64,000 nucleotides of DNA from Rhizobium sp. JAB6 (GCF_003024605.1 NZ_PYJQ01000004.1:1-64000), one strand, 5' to 3'; positions 25,901-34,358 are shown, counted from the first letter of the stretch. Numbers and translations: made by a program. The notes: a model not told the origin generated them from the sequence alone.

Positions 25901-27007
25901 TGGTACCGCCTGATGGGGGCCAAGATCGGCAAGGGCACGGAAATCTCGGCAAATTTCGCCGGTCGCTACGATCTGATCGAAATGGGCCGCGACAACTTCA
26001 TCGGCGACGAGACCATCTTCGGCGACGAGGAGATCCAGAACGGCTGGATGATACTCAAACGCCTGAAGACCGGCGATCGCTGCTTCTTCGGCAATTCCTC
26101 CGTTATCTCGCAGGGCGCGGTGATCGAGAGCGATTCGCTGGTCGGTATCAAAACGCGCCTGCCCGACTCCCTGCACGTCAAGTCGGGTGAAACCTGGTGC
26201 GGCAGCCCCGCCTTTCAGTTCCCAACGCGCGAGAGGCTGCAGGCGGCTGCGAACACCACCTATGCGCCGCCGCTCCGCATGCGCCTTGTGCGCATCCTAT
26301 TCGAGGCCATGCACACGTCGCTGCCGACCGCCATCCTTATCGTCATGGCCCTCGCCATGTCCGATATGATGGCCAATGAAATCGACAATGGCGCCTGGGG
26401 CAGCCTTTTCTGGACGCTGATGGCTGCAGGCCTTGCGACCTCCGGCATCCTCTATCTCGTCGCCGTCGCGTTCAAATGGACGCTGATTGGCACCTACAAG
26501 CCGATGAACCGGCCAATGTGGTCATGGTGGGCCATGCGCACCGAGGCCGTTGCCGTGTTTTACGGCGGTCTTGCCAGCAAGATGCTGCTCGACTATCTGC
26601 GCGGCACGCCCTTCCTGCCCTGGCTGCTCCGCCCCTTCGGCGCCAAGATCGGTCAGGGCGCGTGGATCAACAGCACCGATATCTGCGAATTCGACTGCAC
26701 CCATATCGGCAACCACGCGGTTCTCAATATGGGCTCCTGCCCGCAAACCCATCTCTATGAAGACCGCATCATGAAGGTCGGCCGCATCACGATCGGCGAC
26801 GGCGTCTCCATCGGCTCGGGCAGCACCGTGCTTTACGAGGCCCATGTCGGCGATTTCGCCGAGATCGGATTGCTGACCCTAGTCATGAAGGGTGAGGCCA
26901 TCCCGCAGGGGACATCATGGGTCGGTGCTCCCGCCCAGGCGGTTCAAACCGAGCAGCAGCCGGCTCCCGTCACTCAGAAAGAGGCTCTGCCCTCCGCCGC
27001 TGCGTGA
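22964..27007 (+). CDS. Pls/PosA-type non-ribosomal peptide synthetase (single-module poly-amino-acid synthetase)
   Basis: About 1,347 residues. An adenylation domain spans about 20-530, with YTSGSTGKPKG, INTYGPTETT and LPSGKIDRKTL. A carrier domain follows, with its phosphopantetheine Ser564 in LGGHSM. There is no condensation or thioesterase domain. Instead three repeats of two membrane helices plus a left-handed beta-helix (hexapeptide) domain follow: helices near 623-700, 862-939 and 1104-1176; hexapeptide parts near 736-839, 984-1086 and 1226-1326. This is the architecture of epsilon-poly-L-lysine synthetase, in which the tandem C-terminal domains join amino acids through isopeptide bonds. 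The ten pocket residues I align to the GrsA code read D-L-E-D-I-G-T-V-V-K, acidic and so suggestive of a basic amino acid. The GTG at 22904 is an alternative start. The phosphopantetheinyl transferase gene follows by 7 bp. Product unknown. Confidence 0.9.
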   Translation: MTIQISSITPNASLSASSGGIRPEFVRNETLVDIFKATVARSPDKTALTLIGTDQAMTYAELDRLSDEAARALSRRGIGPGDFVGLWFQRSLELHVALLAILKAGAAYIPFDASAPADRVAVSLADCGAKWLLTHDEKAALAPEFEGQTLVLKALLAEVGDGIAPRVATQNDPAYAIYTSGSTGKPKGIVITHRNICHYLRAGNDVLGMVESDVVLQQASVAFDLSLEEIFIPYLVGATLKVATSAVMAELDRLADVLEAEKITVIDTVPTLLTMLERDVDSLRVIIVGGEACPPAIVSRFSKAGRRLINTYGPTETTVVATYAELDPSRPITIGCPIANTTAYVVDENLQLVPRGDTGELLIGGPGVAAGYRNLPQLSAAKFIANPFAGHDDPVLYRSGDAVLMDEEGQLHFLGRIDDQVKIRGYRIELGEIETVVGELPDVKAASVVVHRPPDGEDMLVAHVVTTGSSFDRDKARAVLAAKLPPYMVPAAWHSHVSLPRLPSGKIDRKTLAAIPLVADQPTQAQEPPRTWTEAQLLKAATEALRLRSIGFEADFFTELGGHSMLAARFVSEVRKIPLLASIALRDVYAGRTLRGIAAILEQRVESTSGQERKNFDPVPLRRRILCGLAQALVLPFIVAIATLQWIGLLLASILLINDGASLWNEILILGGVYLALNLGEKLIVIALKWLVIGRTRPGVYPLWGSYYFRIWLMQRIVQLTAPKFLKGSPLIRVYMRALGAKVGKDAMIDEFEEGAIDLVRIGARSSLGVKIKLANVEVIGNEIHVGTIDIGEGVQIGNGSVIGHNVKIDDGAVIGDLTAIAAGTHVEAHTRWDGSPARQTGHAEHEDMPAHPELGTVGRVFQFAAYFVAYNLSLVVGLLPIFPAFYLFSAVQQIYAPGSDEALSWGMIAALSWPAAFLLIVVSMAVVVALRWVLLPRVVPGRYSIFGNLYFRKWVVGLTTEAMLETLNSLYATVFMRNWYRLMGAKIGKGTEISANFAGRYDLIEMGRDNFIGDETIFGDEEIQNGWMILKRLKTGDRCFFGNSSVISQGAVIESDSLVGIKTRLPDSLHVKSGETWCGSPAFQFPTRERLQAAANTTYAPPLRMRLVRILFEAMHTSLPTAILIVMALAMSDMMANEIDNGAWGSLFWTLMAAGLATSGILYLVAVAFKWTLIGTYKPMNRPMWSWWAMRTEAVAVFYGGLASKMLLDYLRGTPFLPWLLRPFGAKIGQGAWINSTDICEFDCTHIGNHAVLNMGSCPQTHLYEDRIMKVGRITIGDGVSIGSGSTVLYEAHVGDFAEIGLLTLVMKGEAIPQGTSWVGAPAQAVQTEQQPAPVTQKEALPSAAA

Positions 27008-27014
27008 ACGCGGC

Positions 27015-27632
27015 ATGACCGCCCCTCTATTCGAGGTCGTCCTGACGGTTGCTGATGCGATCGCCGTCCTTGTCCGCCCGATGCCGGGCGGACAAGAAGA
27101 GCGTGACAAGGCCGCGCAATTAGCCTTGAGAAGTGCCGCACGTCGAAACGATCTTTCCATTTGTCGCCGGCCGAGCGGCCGGCCGGCGCTAAGGCCTCCG
27201 TATCACGAGCTGGGCGTTTCGCTTTCGCATCGCGCCGATATGCTGCTGGCAGGCTTTGCGGCCGATGGTGCCGTCGGCGTGGACATCGAGATCGAAGATT
27301 CCAACGGCTTCGATCCGGCAGCTTTTGCCTCCGATCATTTTTCGACGAAAGAGGCGGCCGCTCTCGCTGCCCTCGACAGTGCAGCGGCGCTGGAGATCTG
27401 TTATCGCCTGTGGGCCGCGAAGGAGGCCGCCTTGAAGATCAGCGGCCGCGGTATTTTCGACGGACTGGACGAACCAGATCTGGCGGCGCAGCTGAATCTC
27501 CTCCGCACCGATGGCGCAACAATCCATCTTGGCCCCGGGTCGCGGCTGCCGCCGATTGCGCTCACTGTGACCCGGCTTGTCAACGCTGCGGATCAGCCCG
27601 TCTATTGTGCTCTTGCCAGGGATATAGGCTGA
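27015..27632 (+). CDS. 4'-phosphopantetheinyl transferase
   Basis: About 205 residues. The two metal- and CoA-binding signatures are present: AVGVDIEIEDSNG near residue 85 and WAAKEAALKISGRG near residue 135. An SLSHRADMLLAGF segment precedes them, as in Sfp/EntD enzymes. It would attach the 4'-phosphopantetheine arm from coenzyme A to Ser564 of the synthetase encoded 7 bp upstream, turning it active. The frame is open from 26892 inside that gene, but ATG 27015 begins the family-like sequence. Confidence 0.88.
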   Translation: MTAPLFEVVLTVADAIAVLVRPMPGGQEERDKAAQLALRSAARRNDLSICRRPSGRPALRPPYHELGVSLSHRADMLLAGFAADGAVGVDIEIEDSNGFDPAAFASDHFSTKEAAALAALDSAAALEICYRLWAAKEAALKISGRGIFDGLDEPDLAAQLNLLRTDGATIHLGPGSRLPPIALTVTRLVNAADQPVYCALARDIG

Positions 27633-27708
27633 GCGGCGATCTCTTGGCGCGAGCACTTCGGTCGGAACGGCGCCGGTGGAAACCGCGCCTTCCTGCAGCG
27701 CCGATATT

Positions 27709-28656
27709 TCAGGGGCGCGGCGGCGCGTCTGCGTCTTGGCGCGAGGCAAACCAGTTTGCCAGGGTGGCGCCGGAAATATTGTGCCAGACAGAGAAGATCG
27801 CGCTCGGAACCGCGGCGATCGGCGAGAAATAGGCCGTGGCCAGCGCGGCACCCAGGCCTGAATTCTGCATGCCCACTTCGATCGCCAGCGCCTTGCGCTT
27901 GTAGAAATTTAGCCCGAGCACCTTCGACGCATAATAGCCGAAGAGGTAGCCGAGACCATTATGCAGCATGACGACGGCGAAGATCAGCAGGCCCGACTGC
28001 ACGATGGCAGCCCTCGAAGCCCCGACCACAGCCGCAACGATCAGTACGATGCCGATGACGCTAACGAGAGGCAGAGCCGGAATTGCCGCGCGGACCAGGC
28101 CGGGCACAGCCTTCTGCGCGATAAAGCCAAGCAGCAGCGGCACGATGATGACCTGGACGATGCTGATGAACATCGACCAGGCATTGACAGGCAGATATTG
28201 GCTCGCAAACATCCACACCAGGAACGGCGTGACGATGGGCGCAGCCAGCGTCGTCACGCTCGTGCAGGCGACCGACAACGCCACGTCGCCCCGCGCAAGA
28301 TAGGTCATGACATTGCTCGAGGTGCCGCCGGGGCAGCAGCCAACCAGAATGACGCCGGCGGCGACTTCCGGCGGCATCGGAATGATCTTGGTCAGCAAAA
28401 GTGCCAGCGCGGGCATGATGCCGAAATGTGCGATGACGCCAATCGCGACTTCATAGGGACGACGTGCCAGCTCGCGAAAATCGTCAACGGATATGGTCAG
28501 GCCCATGCCGAACATGATGATGCCGAGAAGGGTGACGATCCAGGGTGCAAGCTGCTTGAAGACATCGGGCAGGAAAAATCCGAGGACGGCAAACAGGATG
28601 ACCCATATGGAAAAGGTCTTGCCGACGAAGGCGGAAAAGGATGCCAGAAATTTCAT
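27709..28656 (-). CDS. Bile acid:sodium symporter (BASS) family transporter
   Basis: About 315 residues with roughly ten membrane helices. Family marks are MFGMGLTISVDDF near residue 50 and VGCCPGGTSSNVMTYLARGD, the sodium-binding crossover region, near residue 105. Another mark is EVGMQNSGLGAALA near residue 260. BASS members move organic anions, for example pyruvate, pantothenate or keto acids, with sodium. The substrate is unknown. The frame reaches 28719, but ATG 28656 has GGAGA just upstream and starts MKFLASFSAFVG. It converges on the phosphopantetheinyl transferase gene. Confidence 0.88.
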   Translation of the reverse strand: MKFLASFSAFVGKTFSIWVILFAVLGFFLPDVFKQLAPWIVTLLGIIMFGMGLTISVDDFRELARRPYEVAIGVIAHFGIMPALALLLTKIIPMPPEVAAGVILVGCCPGGTSSNVMTYLARGDVALSVACTSVTTLAAPIVTPFLVWMFASQYLPVNAWSMFISIVQVIIVPLLLGFIAQKAVPGLVRAAIPALPLVSVIGIVLIVAAVVGASRAAIVQSGLLIFAVVMLHNGLGYLFGYYASKVLGLNFYKRKALAIEVGMQNSGLGAALATAYFSPIAAVPSAIFSVWHNISGATLANWFASRQDADAPPRP

Positions 28657-28813
28657 GGGATCTCCGGGGGAAGGAGCGTAAGGATATGGCCGGTCTAAAC
28701 TCGGGCTATCGCGTGTCAAGGCATCGAATTGCCCGATCCGTCCACTTCCATCATCGATACGGCATTAAATACACAGAAGAGCACGGCAGGTTTGTCTTTC
28801 GAGGAGCAAATGC

Positions 28814-29512
28814 ATGATTGTTACCGATCCGGCGCCGATGTCCCGCAGGAAGGCCATATCCTATGCAGTGGGCCTGCCGCTGGCGCTGCTCCTACTTATC
28901 TTTTTGCCCGCCGGTCGCCTCGACTGGCGGCCCGGATGGATCTTCGTCACGTTTCTGCTGGTGAGCTATGGAATGGCGTTTCTGATCATGTGGCGCGTCA
29001 ACCCGGTCATCTTCCAAGCGCGCAGCCGCTTCCAAACCGGCACCAAGCGCTGGGATCTCATCCTGGTCTCGCTCATCTTGCTTGGGATGGTTGCCGAAAT
29101 ACCGCTCGGCGCCCTGGATGCCGGCCGGATGGAATGGTCGGCGATGCCAATCTCCATCGTGATCCTCGGTTATGTTCTGCTCGCGGCGGGCATCGCGCTC
29201 GGCACATGGGCCCAGGGCGTCAATCGCTTCTTCGAACCCGGCGTGCGCCTCCAGCGCGAACGCGGCCAGCACGTCATCAGTAACGGCCCCTACGCCTTCG
29301 TACGCCATCCCGGCTATGTCAGCGCGATCTTGGTATTTGCGGGGCTGGCATTGGCACTCGGCTCCTGGTGGGCCTTAGTTCCTGCCGCCTGGGCGAGCGC
29401 CGTGCTGATCCTGCGCACGAGCTGGGAAGATGCGCTGCTTCACAGCGAGCTCGAAGGCTATGCCGACTATTCCAGGCGCGTGCGGTTCCGCTTGCTGCCG
29501 GGCATCTGGTGA
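28814..29512 (+). CDS. Isoprenylcysteine carboxyl methyltransferase family membrane protein
   Basis: A 232-residue protein with several membrane helices. The C-terminal half carries the ICMT/PEMT-type SAM-binding motif NGPYAFVRHPGYVSAILVF near residue 157, followed by EDALLHSELEGYADYSRRVR near residue 202. Bacterial members of this family methylate lipids or small molecules, or have unknown substrates. GAGGAG (28800-28805) precedes the ATG. It stands alone between two unrelated genes. Confidence 0.82.
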   Translation: MIVTDPAPMSRRKAISYAVGLPLALLLLIFLPAGRLDWRPGWIFVTFLLVSYGMAFLIMWRVNPVIFQARSRFQTGTKRWDLILVSLILLGMVAEIPLGALDAGRMEWSAMPISIVILGYVLLAAGIALGTWAQGVNRFFEPGVRLQRERGQHVISNGPYAFVRHPGYVSAILVFAGLALALGSWWALVPAAWASAVLILRTSWEDALLHSELEGYADYSRRVRFRLLPGIW

Positions 29513-29530
29513 CGCTCTATTTCATCCGCG

Positions 29531-30028
29531 CTACGCATGGCCATGCCAGAGGGAGAGGAGGCCACCGGCCTCTCCTTTCAGCGGATCCCTTGCGGGCACG
29601 CCAAGCTTTTCGATCATGGCCTGCTGCTCGGCCGTAGGCATTTCCCGGCAGAGATCGGCCTCTTGCCCTGGCGGATAGCCGCCGATCACGAGCAGGTCGT
29701 TGCTCGCCTCCAGCCGGCAATGGCCGGTTCCGGCCGGTAGCAGCAGGGCGTCCCCGGCCTCGACCGTGATTTCCTTGCCGGTGGGTCCGCCGATCATCAG
29801 CCGGGCCTGACCTGCCGCGATACCCAATATTTCGTGGGCCGTCGAATGAAAATGGTGAAAGGAATAGATGCCGTTTCGCCAGAGGCCGCCCCACCCATTG
29901 GTCTGAAAGAGCCGTTCGAAAGCCTCCGCCCTGTTAGGCCCGTCAAGCACCTGACGATAGACGATGACCGGAAATCGCTGGTTATTGGGGACCCAGCCGG
30001 ATCGCTCGAATTGGATTGCCTGTTCCAT
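29531..30028 (-). CDS. Cupin domain protein
   Basis: About 165 residues forming a single cupin barrel. The first metal-type motif reads YSFHHFHSTAHEILGIAAGQ, and the second half has GDALLLPAGTGHCRLEASND. Residues HFH, E and GTGH supply potential metal ligands. Close relatives carry names such as YjlB-like cupin, with no proven reaction. The frame is open to 30193, but ATG 30028 has GGGAGA upstream and is preferred. It is convergent with the methyltransferase-like gene. Confidence 0.8.
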   Translation of the reverse strand: MEQAIQFERSGWVPNNQRFPVIVYRQVLDGPNRAEAFERLFQTNGWGGLWRNGIYSFHHFHSTAHEILGIAAGQARLMIGGPTGKEITVEAGDALLLPAGTGHCRLEASNDLLVIGGYPPGQEADLCREMPTAEQQAMIEKLGVPARDPLKGEAGGLLSLWHGHA

Positions 30029-30161
30029 ACGATCTCTCCCTATCGATGCCATCATAACCGCCGGACCTCGCCGCGGTTCCCGCGGAAACCGGGGAACGAT
30101 TGCCTGCCGCCGGGGTTTGGAAACGGGCATTCCGATCAACGATGCAGCGAAAGGATAGATC

Positions 30162-30722
30162 ATGCCTTCCATCAATTCCGCACATATCCTCATTCTGGCG
30201 ACGGATGGCTACGAGCGTTCGGAACTTCGCGTTCCGCTCGACGAACTCAGGAAGCGTGGCGCCGACGTCAAGGTTGCCTCCATCAAGAAGGACAGCATCA
30301 AGAGCTGGGATAAGACCGATTGGGGCGACAGCGTCGACGTCGATCTCATGGCCAAGGACGTCGACGTGAACCAGTTCGACGCGCTGGTGCTGCCGGGTGG
30401 TCAGATCAATCCCGACAAGCTGCGTGTCGAAGAGGATGCCATGCGCGTCGTCCGCGAGTTCCTGAATTCCGGCAAGGTGGTCGCCGCCATATGCCACGCG
30501 CCCTGGCTGCTCGTCGAGGCCGACGCGTTGCGAGGACGCCAGGCAACCTCCTACTGGTCCATCAAGACGGATGTCAAAAATGCCGGTGCGACCTGGAAGG
30601 ACGAAAAGGTCGTGGCCGATGAAGGCATCATCACGTCCCGATCGCCCGATGATCTTCCGGCCTTCGTCGATAAGATCGTCGAGGAAATTCAAGAGGGCCG
30701 GCACCGGCGGCGTGCAGCCTGA
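30162..30722 (+). CDS. DJ-1/PfpI family protein (protease I type)
   Basis: A 186-residue class I glutamine-amidotransferase-like protein of the PfpI/YhbO group. The nucleophile cysteine is in VVAAICHAPWLLVEADALRG near residue 105, and LVLPGGQINPDKLR precedes it near residue 76. Family members act as glyoxalase or protein/nucleotide deglycase-like stress proteins, and protease activity is disputed. AAAGGA (30149-30154) lies eight bases before the ATG. A hairpin terminator follows at 30750. Confidence 0.88.
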   Translation: MPSINSAHILILATDGYERSELRVPLDELRKRGADVKVASIKKDSIKSWDKTDWGDSVDVDLMAKDVDVNQFDALVLPGGQINPDKLRVEEDAMRVVREFLNSGKVVAAICHAPWLLVEADALRGRQATSYWSIKTDVKNAGATWKDEKVVADEGIITSRSPDDLPAFVDKIVEEIQEGRHRRRAA

Positions 30723-30749
30723 CCGCTCGATCCCAACGAAATTTGCCAA

Positions 30750-30775
30750 GCCCCGGCGGCAACTGCCGGGGCTTT
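30750..30775 (+). terminator. Rho-independent-type terminator after the PfpI gene
   Basis: GCCCCGGC (30750-30757) pairs with GCCGGGGC (30765-30772), loop of 7, followed by a short TTT. It lies 28 bp after the PfpI-like stop codon. The U-run is short, so efficiency is uncertain. Confidence 0.55.
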
Positions 30776-30913
30776 CGCGTACTTTCCCGGTGGCAGACCG
30801 AAGCTTTGCCAATCCGCATATTGACGGGTGGGGCTTGCTTTGATCTGTTGGCGGGACATGACAATGCCTGATGCCCGCCGGAAGTGGACGGATATCGGGG
30901 AGGAAAGCAGAGT

Positions 30914-31732
30914 ATGACGATGGAGGCTGTTAGGGCGGTCAGCCTGAAGCAGGTGGCGATTTCGTTTGAAATGGCCGGCAAGGCACGGTTCGATGCCGTG
31001 GCGGCAACCAATCTGGAGGTAGGAGCGCATGAGTTCGTGGCTATCGTCGGGCCGACCGGCTGCGGCAAATCCACCCTTCTCAATGCGACGGCGGGGCTTT
31101 TGACGCCGGCATCCGGCACGGTCGAAGTCTTCGGCCAGCCGCTGAAGTCCATCAATAAACAGGCAGGCTATCTCTTCCAGCAGGATTCGCTGATGCCGTG
31201 GAAAACGGTTCTCGAGAATGTCGCGATCGGACTAGAGATTGCGGGAAGGGATAAAGCCGAGACAAGACGGATTGCGCGCGAGTGGCTGGGACGCGTCGGC
31301 CTTGCCGCATTTGCCGATCGTTTCCCGCGCATGCTCTCAGGCGGCCAGCGCAAGCGGGTCGGTCTCGCCCAGGTGCTCATCCGCAATCCCAAACTGTTGC
31401 TGATGGACGAACCCTTCGGGCCGCTCGATGCGCAGACTCGCCTGATCATGGGCGACCTGCTGCTGAAACTCTGGTCCGAGGACCGCAAGGCCGTCATGTT
31501 CGTCACGCACGATCTCGATGAGGCGATTGCCCTTGCCGACCGTGTCGTCATCATGTCCGCCGGTCCGAAATCCCGCATCATCGGCGATTTCAAAGTTCCT
31601 CTGGAGCGGCCGCGCGACATCGGCGAGATACGCCACGATCCCGTATTCAACCGCCTGCATCGTGATATCTGGCAGGCGCTGCGCGATGAGGTGATGACAG
31701 CCTACCGCCAGAGCAGCGGAGAGATCGCATGA
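30914..31732 (+). CDS. NitT/TauT-type ABC transporter ATP-binding protein
   Basis: About 272 residues, the ATPase of a nitrate/sulfonate/taurine-class importer. Walker A is GPTGCGKSTLLNATAGLL, the signature LSGGQRKRVGLAQVL, Walker B LLLMDEPFGPLDAQT and the switch region VTHDLDEAI. GGGGAGGAAAG (30896-30906) precedes ATG 30914, which is preferred over 30884. The stop overlaps the permease ATG by 4 bp. Confidence 0.9.
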   Translation: MTMEAVRAVSLKQVAISFEMAGKARFDAVAATNLEVGAHEFVAIVGPTGCGKSTLLNATAGLLTPASGTVEVFGQPLKSINKQAGYLFQQDSLMPWKTVLENVAIGLEIAGRDKAETRRIAREWLGRVGLAAFADRFPRMLSGGQRKRVGLAQVLIRNPKLLLMDEPFGPLDAQTRLIMGDLLLKLWSEDRKAVMFVTHDLDEAIALADRVVIMSAGPKSRIIGDFKVPLERPRDIGEIRHDPVFNRLHRDIWQALRDEVMTAYRQSSGEIA

Positions 31733-32499
31733 ACCGCTCTCTCCTTCTCCTGCTGCAAATCCTGGTGGCACTGGTCATTCTGGCTCTCTGGCATCTGGCG
31801 ACCAACACCAGCCTCTTCGGCAATCCAAAGACCATATCCTTCTTCTTTGCCGATCCGCTCAAGGTGGCGCAGCGGGTCGTTCAATGGTTTGCTTCCGGCT
31901 CGATCTGGTATCATCTCTGGATCACGCTATCGGAATCGATCCTGGCCTTCCTGCTCGGCGCCTTCGGCGGCATCGTCTTCGGCTTTTGGTTCGCCCGCCG
32001 GCCTCTCATCGCCGCTGTCTTCGACCCTTACGTGAAGGCGGCGAATGCACTGCCCCGCGTCGTGCTCGCCCCAATCTTCGCGCTGTGGTTCGGCCTCGGC
32101 ATCTGGTCGAAGGTCGCGCTCGGCATCACGCTCGTCTTCTTCATCGTCTTTTTCAATGTCTATCAGGGTGTCAAGGAAGTCAGCCAGCCCGTGCTGTCCA
32201 ACGCCCGTATGCTCGGCATGAACGAGCGGCAATTGCTGCGCCATGTCTATATGCCGTCTGCGCTCTCCTGGGTGTTTTCCAGCCTGCATACCTCGGTGGG
32301 TTTTGCGGTCGTCGGCGCCGTCGTCGGCGAATATCTGGGCTCGGCCGCCGGGCTCGGCTATCTCATCCAGCAGGCGGAGGGCGTCTTCGACGTGACTGGA
32401 GTCTTCGCCGGTATGGTCGTTTTAACCGCCTTTGTCCTGCTCGTGGACTGGGTGATGACGATGGTCGAACGACGGCTGCTTGCCTGGCGCGGCCAATAG
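31729..32499 (+). CDS. NitT/TauT-type ABC transporter permease
   Basis: A 256-residue inner-membrane permease with about six helices. The first is LLLLLQILVALVILALWHLA. The EAA-type loop is visible near residue 160 as NARMLGMNERQLLRHVYMPS. It overlaps the ATPase gene by 4 bp. The periplasmic binding-protein gene begins 34 bp after its stop. Confidence 0.88.
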   Translation: MNRSLLLLLQILVALVILALWHLATNTSLFGNPKTISFFFADPLKVAQRVVQWFASGSIWYHLWITLSESILAFLLGAFGGIVFGFWFARRPLIAAVFDPYVKAANALPRVVLAPIFALWFGLGIWSKVALGITLVFFIVFFNVYQGVKEVSQPVLSNARMLGMNERQLLRHVYMPSALSWVFSSLHTSVGFAVVGAVVGEYLGSAAGLGYLIQQAEGVFDVTGVFAGMVVLTAFVLLVDWVMTMVERRLLAWRGQ

Positions 32500-32533
32500 C
32501 ACATTGAGAATAGCGAAATGGAGGAACAAGGAC

Positions 32534-33565
32534 ATGGAACGCAGGACATTTCTGATCGGGACGGCAAGCTTCGGTATCGGCGCATCGCTTGCCGGCATTC
32601 TGCCGGCGATGGCGCAGGACGCGAAGCCGGAAAAGCCCGATCTCCTGATCGGCGTCGGCGGCAAGCCGCTGCTCTATTACCTGCCGCTGACGATCGCCGA
32701 GCGGAAGGGCTTCTTCAAGGAAGAGGGCCTCAATGTCACCATCAATGATTTCGCCGGCGGTTCGAAATCGCTGGAAGGCCTGATCGGCGGCTCCCTTGAT
32801 GTCGTCGCCGGCGCTTATGAACATACGATCCGCATGCAGAACAAGGGGCAGGATATCGTCGCGATCTGCAACCTCGGCCGCTTCCCCGGCATCGTCATTG
32901 CCGTGCGCAAGGATCTCGCCGCCGAAATCAAGTCGATGGCCGATATGAAGGGCCGCAGGATCGGCGTAACCGCGCCAGGCTCCTCGACGGCGCTCATGTT
33001 CCAATATGCCATGCTGAAGAACGGGCTGAAGACCGACGATGCATCGCTGATCGGCGTCGGCGGCGGGGCGGGCGCAGTTGCCGCGGTCAAGAGCGGACAG
33101 ATCGACGGCCTTTCCCATCTCGATCCCGTCATCGCGCAACTGCAATATGACGGCGACATCACGGTCCTTCTGGATACCCGCACCGAAGCCGGTACCCGTG
33201 CGCTCTTCGGCGGCCCGAACCCGGCTGCAACCGTCTACATCAAGCGCGAGTTTGCCAAGGAAAACCCGATCACCACGCAACGGACGGTCAATGCCTTCAT
33301 GAAGGCATTGAAGTGGATCGCGACGGCAAGCCCGGAGGATGTCGCCGGCGCCGTGCCGGAGGAATATCTGCTCGGCAATCGCGACCTCTATATGCAGGCC
33401 TTCAAGAATTCCAAGGAAATGTACTCGCCGGATGGCATGGTGACGATGGAAGGCTATAAGTCCATGATGGGAGTCTTGAAGACGCTCGATCCCGAGCTCG
33501 CCAATGCCGACGTACCCTTCGAGAAGACATTCGATCCAACCTTCGTCAAGGCCGCAAAGACCTGA
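32534..33565 (+). CDS. NitT/TauT-type ABC transporter substrate-binding protein
   Basis: About 343 residues, of the NMT1/THI5-like/SsuA family. The N-terminus is a signal peptide beginning MERRTFLIGTASFGIGA and ending near AMAQDA. The binding-fold start LLYYLPLTIAERKGFFKEEG and the SLEGLIGGSLDVVAGAYEH segment are typical. ATG 32534 has GAGGA eight bases upstream and is preferred over 32480, which lies inside the permease gene. The ligand is not predictable: alkanesulfonates, nitrate and thiamine-precursor pyrimidines are all known for relatives. Confidence 0.88.
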   Translation: MERRTFLIGTASFGIGASLAGILPAMAQDAKPEKPDLLIGVGGKPLLYYLPLTIAERKGFFKEEGLNVTINDFAGGSKSLEGLIGGSLDVVAGAYEHTIRMQNKGQDIVAICNLGRFPGIVIAVRKDLAAEIKSMADMKGRRIGVTAPGSSTALMFQYAMLKNGLKTDDASLIGVGGGAGAVAAVKSGQIDGLSHLDPVIAQLQYDGDITVLLDTRTEAGTRALFGGPNPAATVYIKREFAKENPITTQRTVNAFMKALKWIATASPEDVAGAVPEEYLLGNRDLYMQAFKNSKEMYSPDGMVTMEGYKSMMGVLKTLDPELANADVPFEKTFDPTFVKAAKT

Positions 33566-33632
33566 TCAAAGGCCACCGGCGACATACGATAACCGACCTG
33601 CCGCCCTCGTGCACGGCGGCACGCCCCTCGGC

Positions 33633-34226
33633 TCAGTCTTTCTCGATACGCAACGCTTCGAGAAACGTACGAAAAGCGCCGACCGCCCGTTTCGACGTCG
33701 CCTCTGGATCCTCGGAATTGGCGATCCATTGCGCGGCGCAGCTGCTTGCCGCATTGATGAGGCGAGCGCCGGCTTCCGGGTCTATGTCGACGATGATACC
33801 TTCTTCGCGAAGACAGCGAAGGCTTTCCCTGATCGTGGCGATACAGCCGTTGGCGCTCGGCCATCCGGAGGGATCGCCGAGCACGGCCGGACCGTCACGA
33901 AACATGATGCGCTGAATTTCCGGCTCCAGCGCCATCTCGACGTAACCGACATTCTCATCGACGAATGCCTGCCAGCGTGACGGTGCCTGGGATGAGATCT
34001 GACAGAGCCTTGCGGTCATTTCGGCATCGATCTCGTTGACCACGGCCTGCAGCAGCCCCTTCTTGTCGCCGAAGTGATGATAGAGAGCCCCTCGCGTCAG
34101 CCCGGCCTCCGCCGTAAAATCGTCCATCGAGGCGTCGGCATAGCCGACGCTGCCGAACGCCCTGCGGCCGGCGGCCAGCAGCTTGGCTCGCGTTTCGGCA
34201 ATCATTTCACTGCGAGGTTTGCGCAT
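33633..34226 (-). CDS. TetR family transcriptional repressor
   Basis: A 197-residue TetR-type protein. The helix-turn-helix lies at about residues 27-55 (ASMDDFTAEAGLTRGALYHH, then FGDKKGL). The C-terminal ligand domain is variable, and a TetR_C-like segment covers residues 80-190. It is divergent from an MFS efflux-type gene, and three CATACG-type inverted repeats lie in the 132-bp space between the starts. This fits a repressor that controls itself and the transporter. Inducer unknown. Confidence 0.9.
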   Translation of the reverse strand: MRKPRSEMIAETRAKLLAAGRRAFGSVGYADASMDDFTAEAGLTRGALYHHFGDKKGLLQAVVNEIDAEMTARLCQISSQAPSRWQAFVDENVGYVEMALEPEIQRIMFRDGPAVLGDPSGWPSANGCIATIRESLRCLREEGIIVDIDPEAGARLINAASSCAAQWIANSEDPEATSKRAVGAFRTFLEALRIEKD

Positions 34227-34257
34227 TGTGTCTCCATCGGCCCTTCACATTAATTCG

Positions 34258-34324
34258 CATACACCGCGTATATTAGTTGACATACGAGACGTATGCAATT
34301 ATTCATTTACATACGCTGCGTATG
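34258..34324. promoter_or_regulatory. Three TetR-type operator repeats
   Basis: Two perfect inverted repeats, CATACGAGACGTATG (34281-34295) and CATACGCTGCGTATG (34310-34324), share 6-bp arms CATACG/CGTATG and a 3-bp spacer. An imperfect third, CATACACCGCGTATA, lies at 34258-34272. Centres are 23 and 29 bp apart. They fill the gap between the divergent TetR and MFS genes and are the probable binding sites of the TetR protein. Confidence 0.75.
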
Positions 34325-34358
34325 CGCATGCCATTCGTCCAATCCAGGGAATGTTCCG

